This document shows, one piece after another, positions 5,790 through 6,140 of a DNA stretch of 6,140 nt. This DNA comes from Dehalococcoidia bacterium UBA6495 (GTDB taxonomy: Bacteria; Chloroflexota; Dehalococcoidia; Lucifugimonadales; UBA826). The stretch is taken from assembly GCA_002435305.1 (NCBI GenBank), contig DJMH01000014.1, positions 6,517-12,656 of the forward strand. Reading direction: 5' to 3'. The position numbers and the translations under genes were made by a program. How positions within the stretch are numbered: the first letter of the stretch is position 1; every line of letters starts with the position of its first letter. A model generated the notes under the pieces. That model did not search any database, was not told the DNA's origin, and was given only the letters and a program-made list of their open reading frames with translations.

Positions 5790-6140
5790 ATGGTTGATAA
5801 TTATTCTGATGAATACTTAAGAGAGATACTTATTGAAGTTAAGTCCATTGCCGTTGTGGGGGCTAGTTCAAAATGTCAACGCGACAGCTACAAAGTTATA
5901 AAAACGTTAATAGATCATGGTTACAGGGTAATACCAGTCAACCCTAATGAGGTAGGGAAAAATATTTTGGGCCAGCATTTTTATAGCGACTTGAATTCCA
6001 TCGAGGAACCCGTAGATATGGTAGATGTTTTTCGTTCAAATGATGCGGTTATTGGTGTTACTGAAGAAGCCATAGGAATTGGCGCCAAAGTATTATGGAC
6101 TCAACTAGATATTATCAATGAAGAAGCTGCAAATCTTGCT
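5790..6140 (+). CDS. CoA-binding domain protein (CoA_binding_2, YccU-like), 3' truncated by the window
   Basis: The first 117 residues of a small Rossmann-fold protein are visible; family members are typically about 140 residues, so only the C-terminus is missing. Landmarks are SIAVVGASSKCQRDSYKV (19-36, the nucleotide-binding glycine turn and the RxSY motif), LIDHGYRVIPVNPN (40-53), ILGQHFYSDLNSI (59-71), PVDMVDVFR (74-82), EEAIGIGAKVLWTQLDIINEEAA (92-114). The domain resembles the CoA-binding domain of succinyl-CoA synthetase alpha subunits. The precise role of stand-alone members is not known to me, so no function beyond likely CoA or nucleotide binding is claimed. In the usual WMQLGI segment the residues here are WTQLDI. 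The start is supported by GAGGT at 5780-5784, 5 bases before the ATG. The 13-base gap after guaA suggests co-transcription. Confidence 0.9.
   Translation, partial: MVDNYSDEYLREILIEVKSIAVVGASSKCQRDSYKVIKTLIDHGYRVIPVNPNEVGKNILGQHFYSDLNSIEEPVDMVDVFRSNDAVIGVTEEAIGIGAKVLWTQLDIINEEAANLA

Noticed and set aside
1..6140. tRNAs, rRNA, CRISPR repeats, insertion sequences, riboswitches and intrinsic terminators
   Set aside because: None was seen. Coding sequence fills nearly the whole window and the only substantial non-coding stretch is the divergent region near 4047-4228, which has no clear hairpin-plus-T-run or repeat array.

Overview
The window is gene-dense bacterial chromosome with no mobile elements, RNA genes or CRISPR visible. 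It holds six protein genes in two divergent groups that face away from a small control region near 4044-4230. Base composition looks moderate, somewhat under half G+C. An archaeal-type (ApgM) phosphoglycerate mutase sits beside pgk, the PGK carries GGGST instead of GGGDS/T, and the next gene is a polyprenyl-synthetase-like protein whose layout recalls Chloroflexota proteins. Together these suggest a Chloroflexota bacterium, perhaps Dehalococcoidia. This is an inference from remembered family features, not a proof.

Leftward (minus-strand) group, in order of transcription: a single-domain TsaC/Sua5 threonylcarbamoyl-AMP synthase (about 4046 or 4103 down to 3414), a polyprenyl-synthetase-fold protein with eroded active-site motifs (3407-2421), phosphoglycerate kinase (2417-1218), and a cofactor-independent phosphoglycerate mutase of the ApgM family (1211-1, only its last base or bases missing). 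Gaps are 6, 3 and 6 bases, so this is almost certainly one operon with translational coupling. It joins two consecutive steps of lower glycolysis/gluconeogenesis with a tRNA t6A modification enzyme and an isoprenoid-synthase-like protein.

Rightward (plus-strand) group: GMP synthase guaA (start at 4229, or possibly 4106, to 5776), followed 13 bases later by a small CoA-binding (Rossmann) protein that runs off the right edge.

The points most worth a second look are: (i) the polyprenyl-synthetase-like protein, which has lost residues in all of its classical substrate- and metal-binding motifs while keeping the fold and an intact frame; (ii) the divergent control region, where good -10 elements on the two strands overlap at 4077-4084, and where the promoter, Shine-Dalgarno and homology evidence together point to an unusual ATA start for tsaC; (iii) the uncertain guaA N-terminus. 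No wholly new multi-gene system is evident. Most of the window is housekeeping genes.
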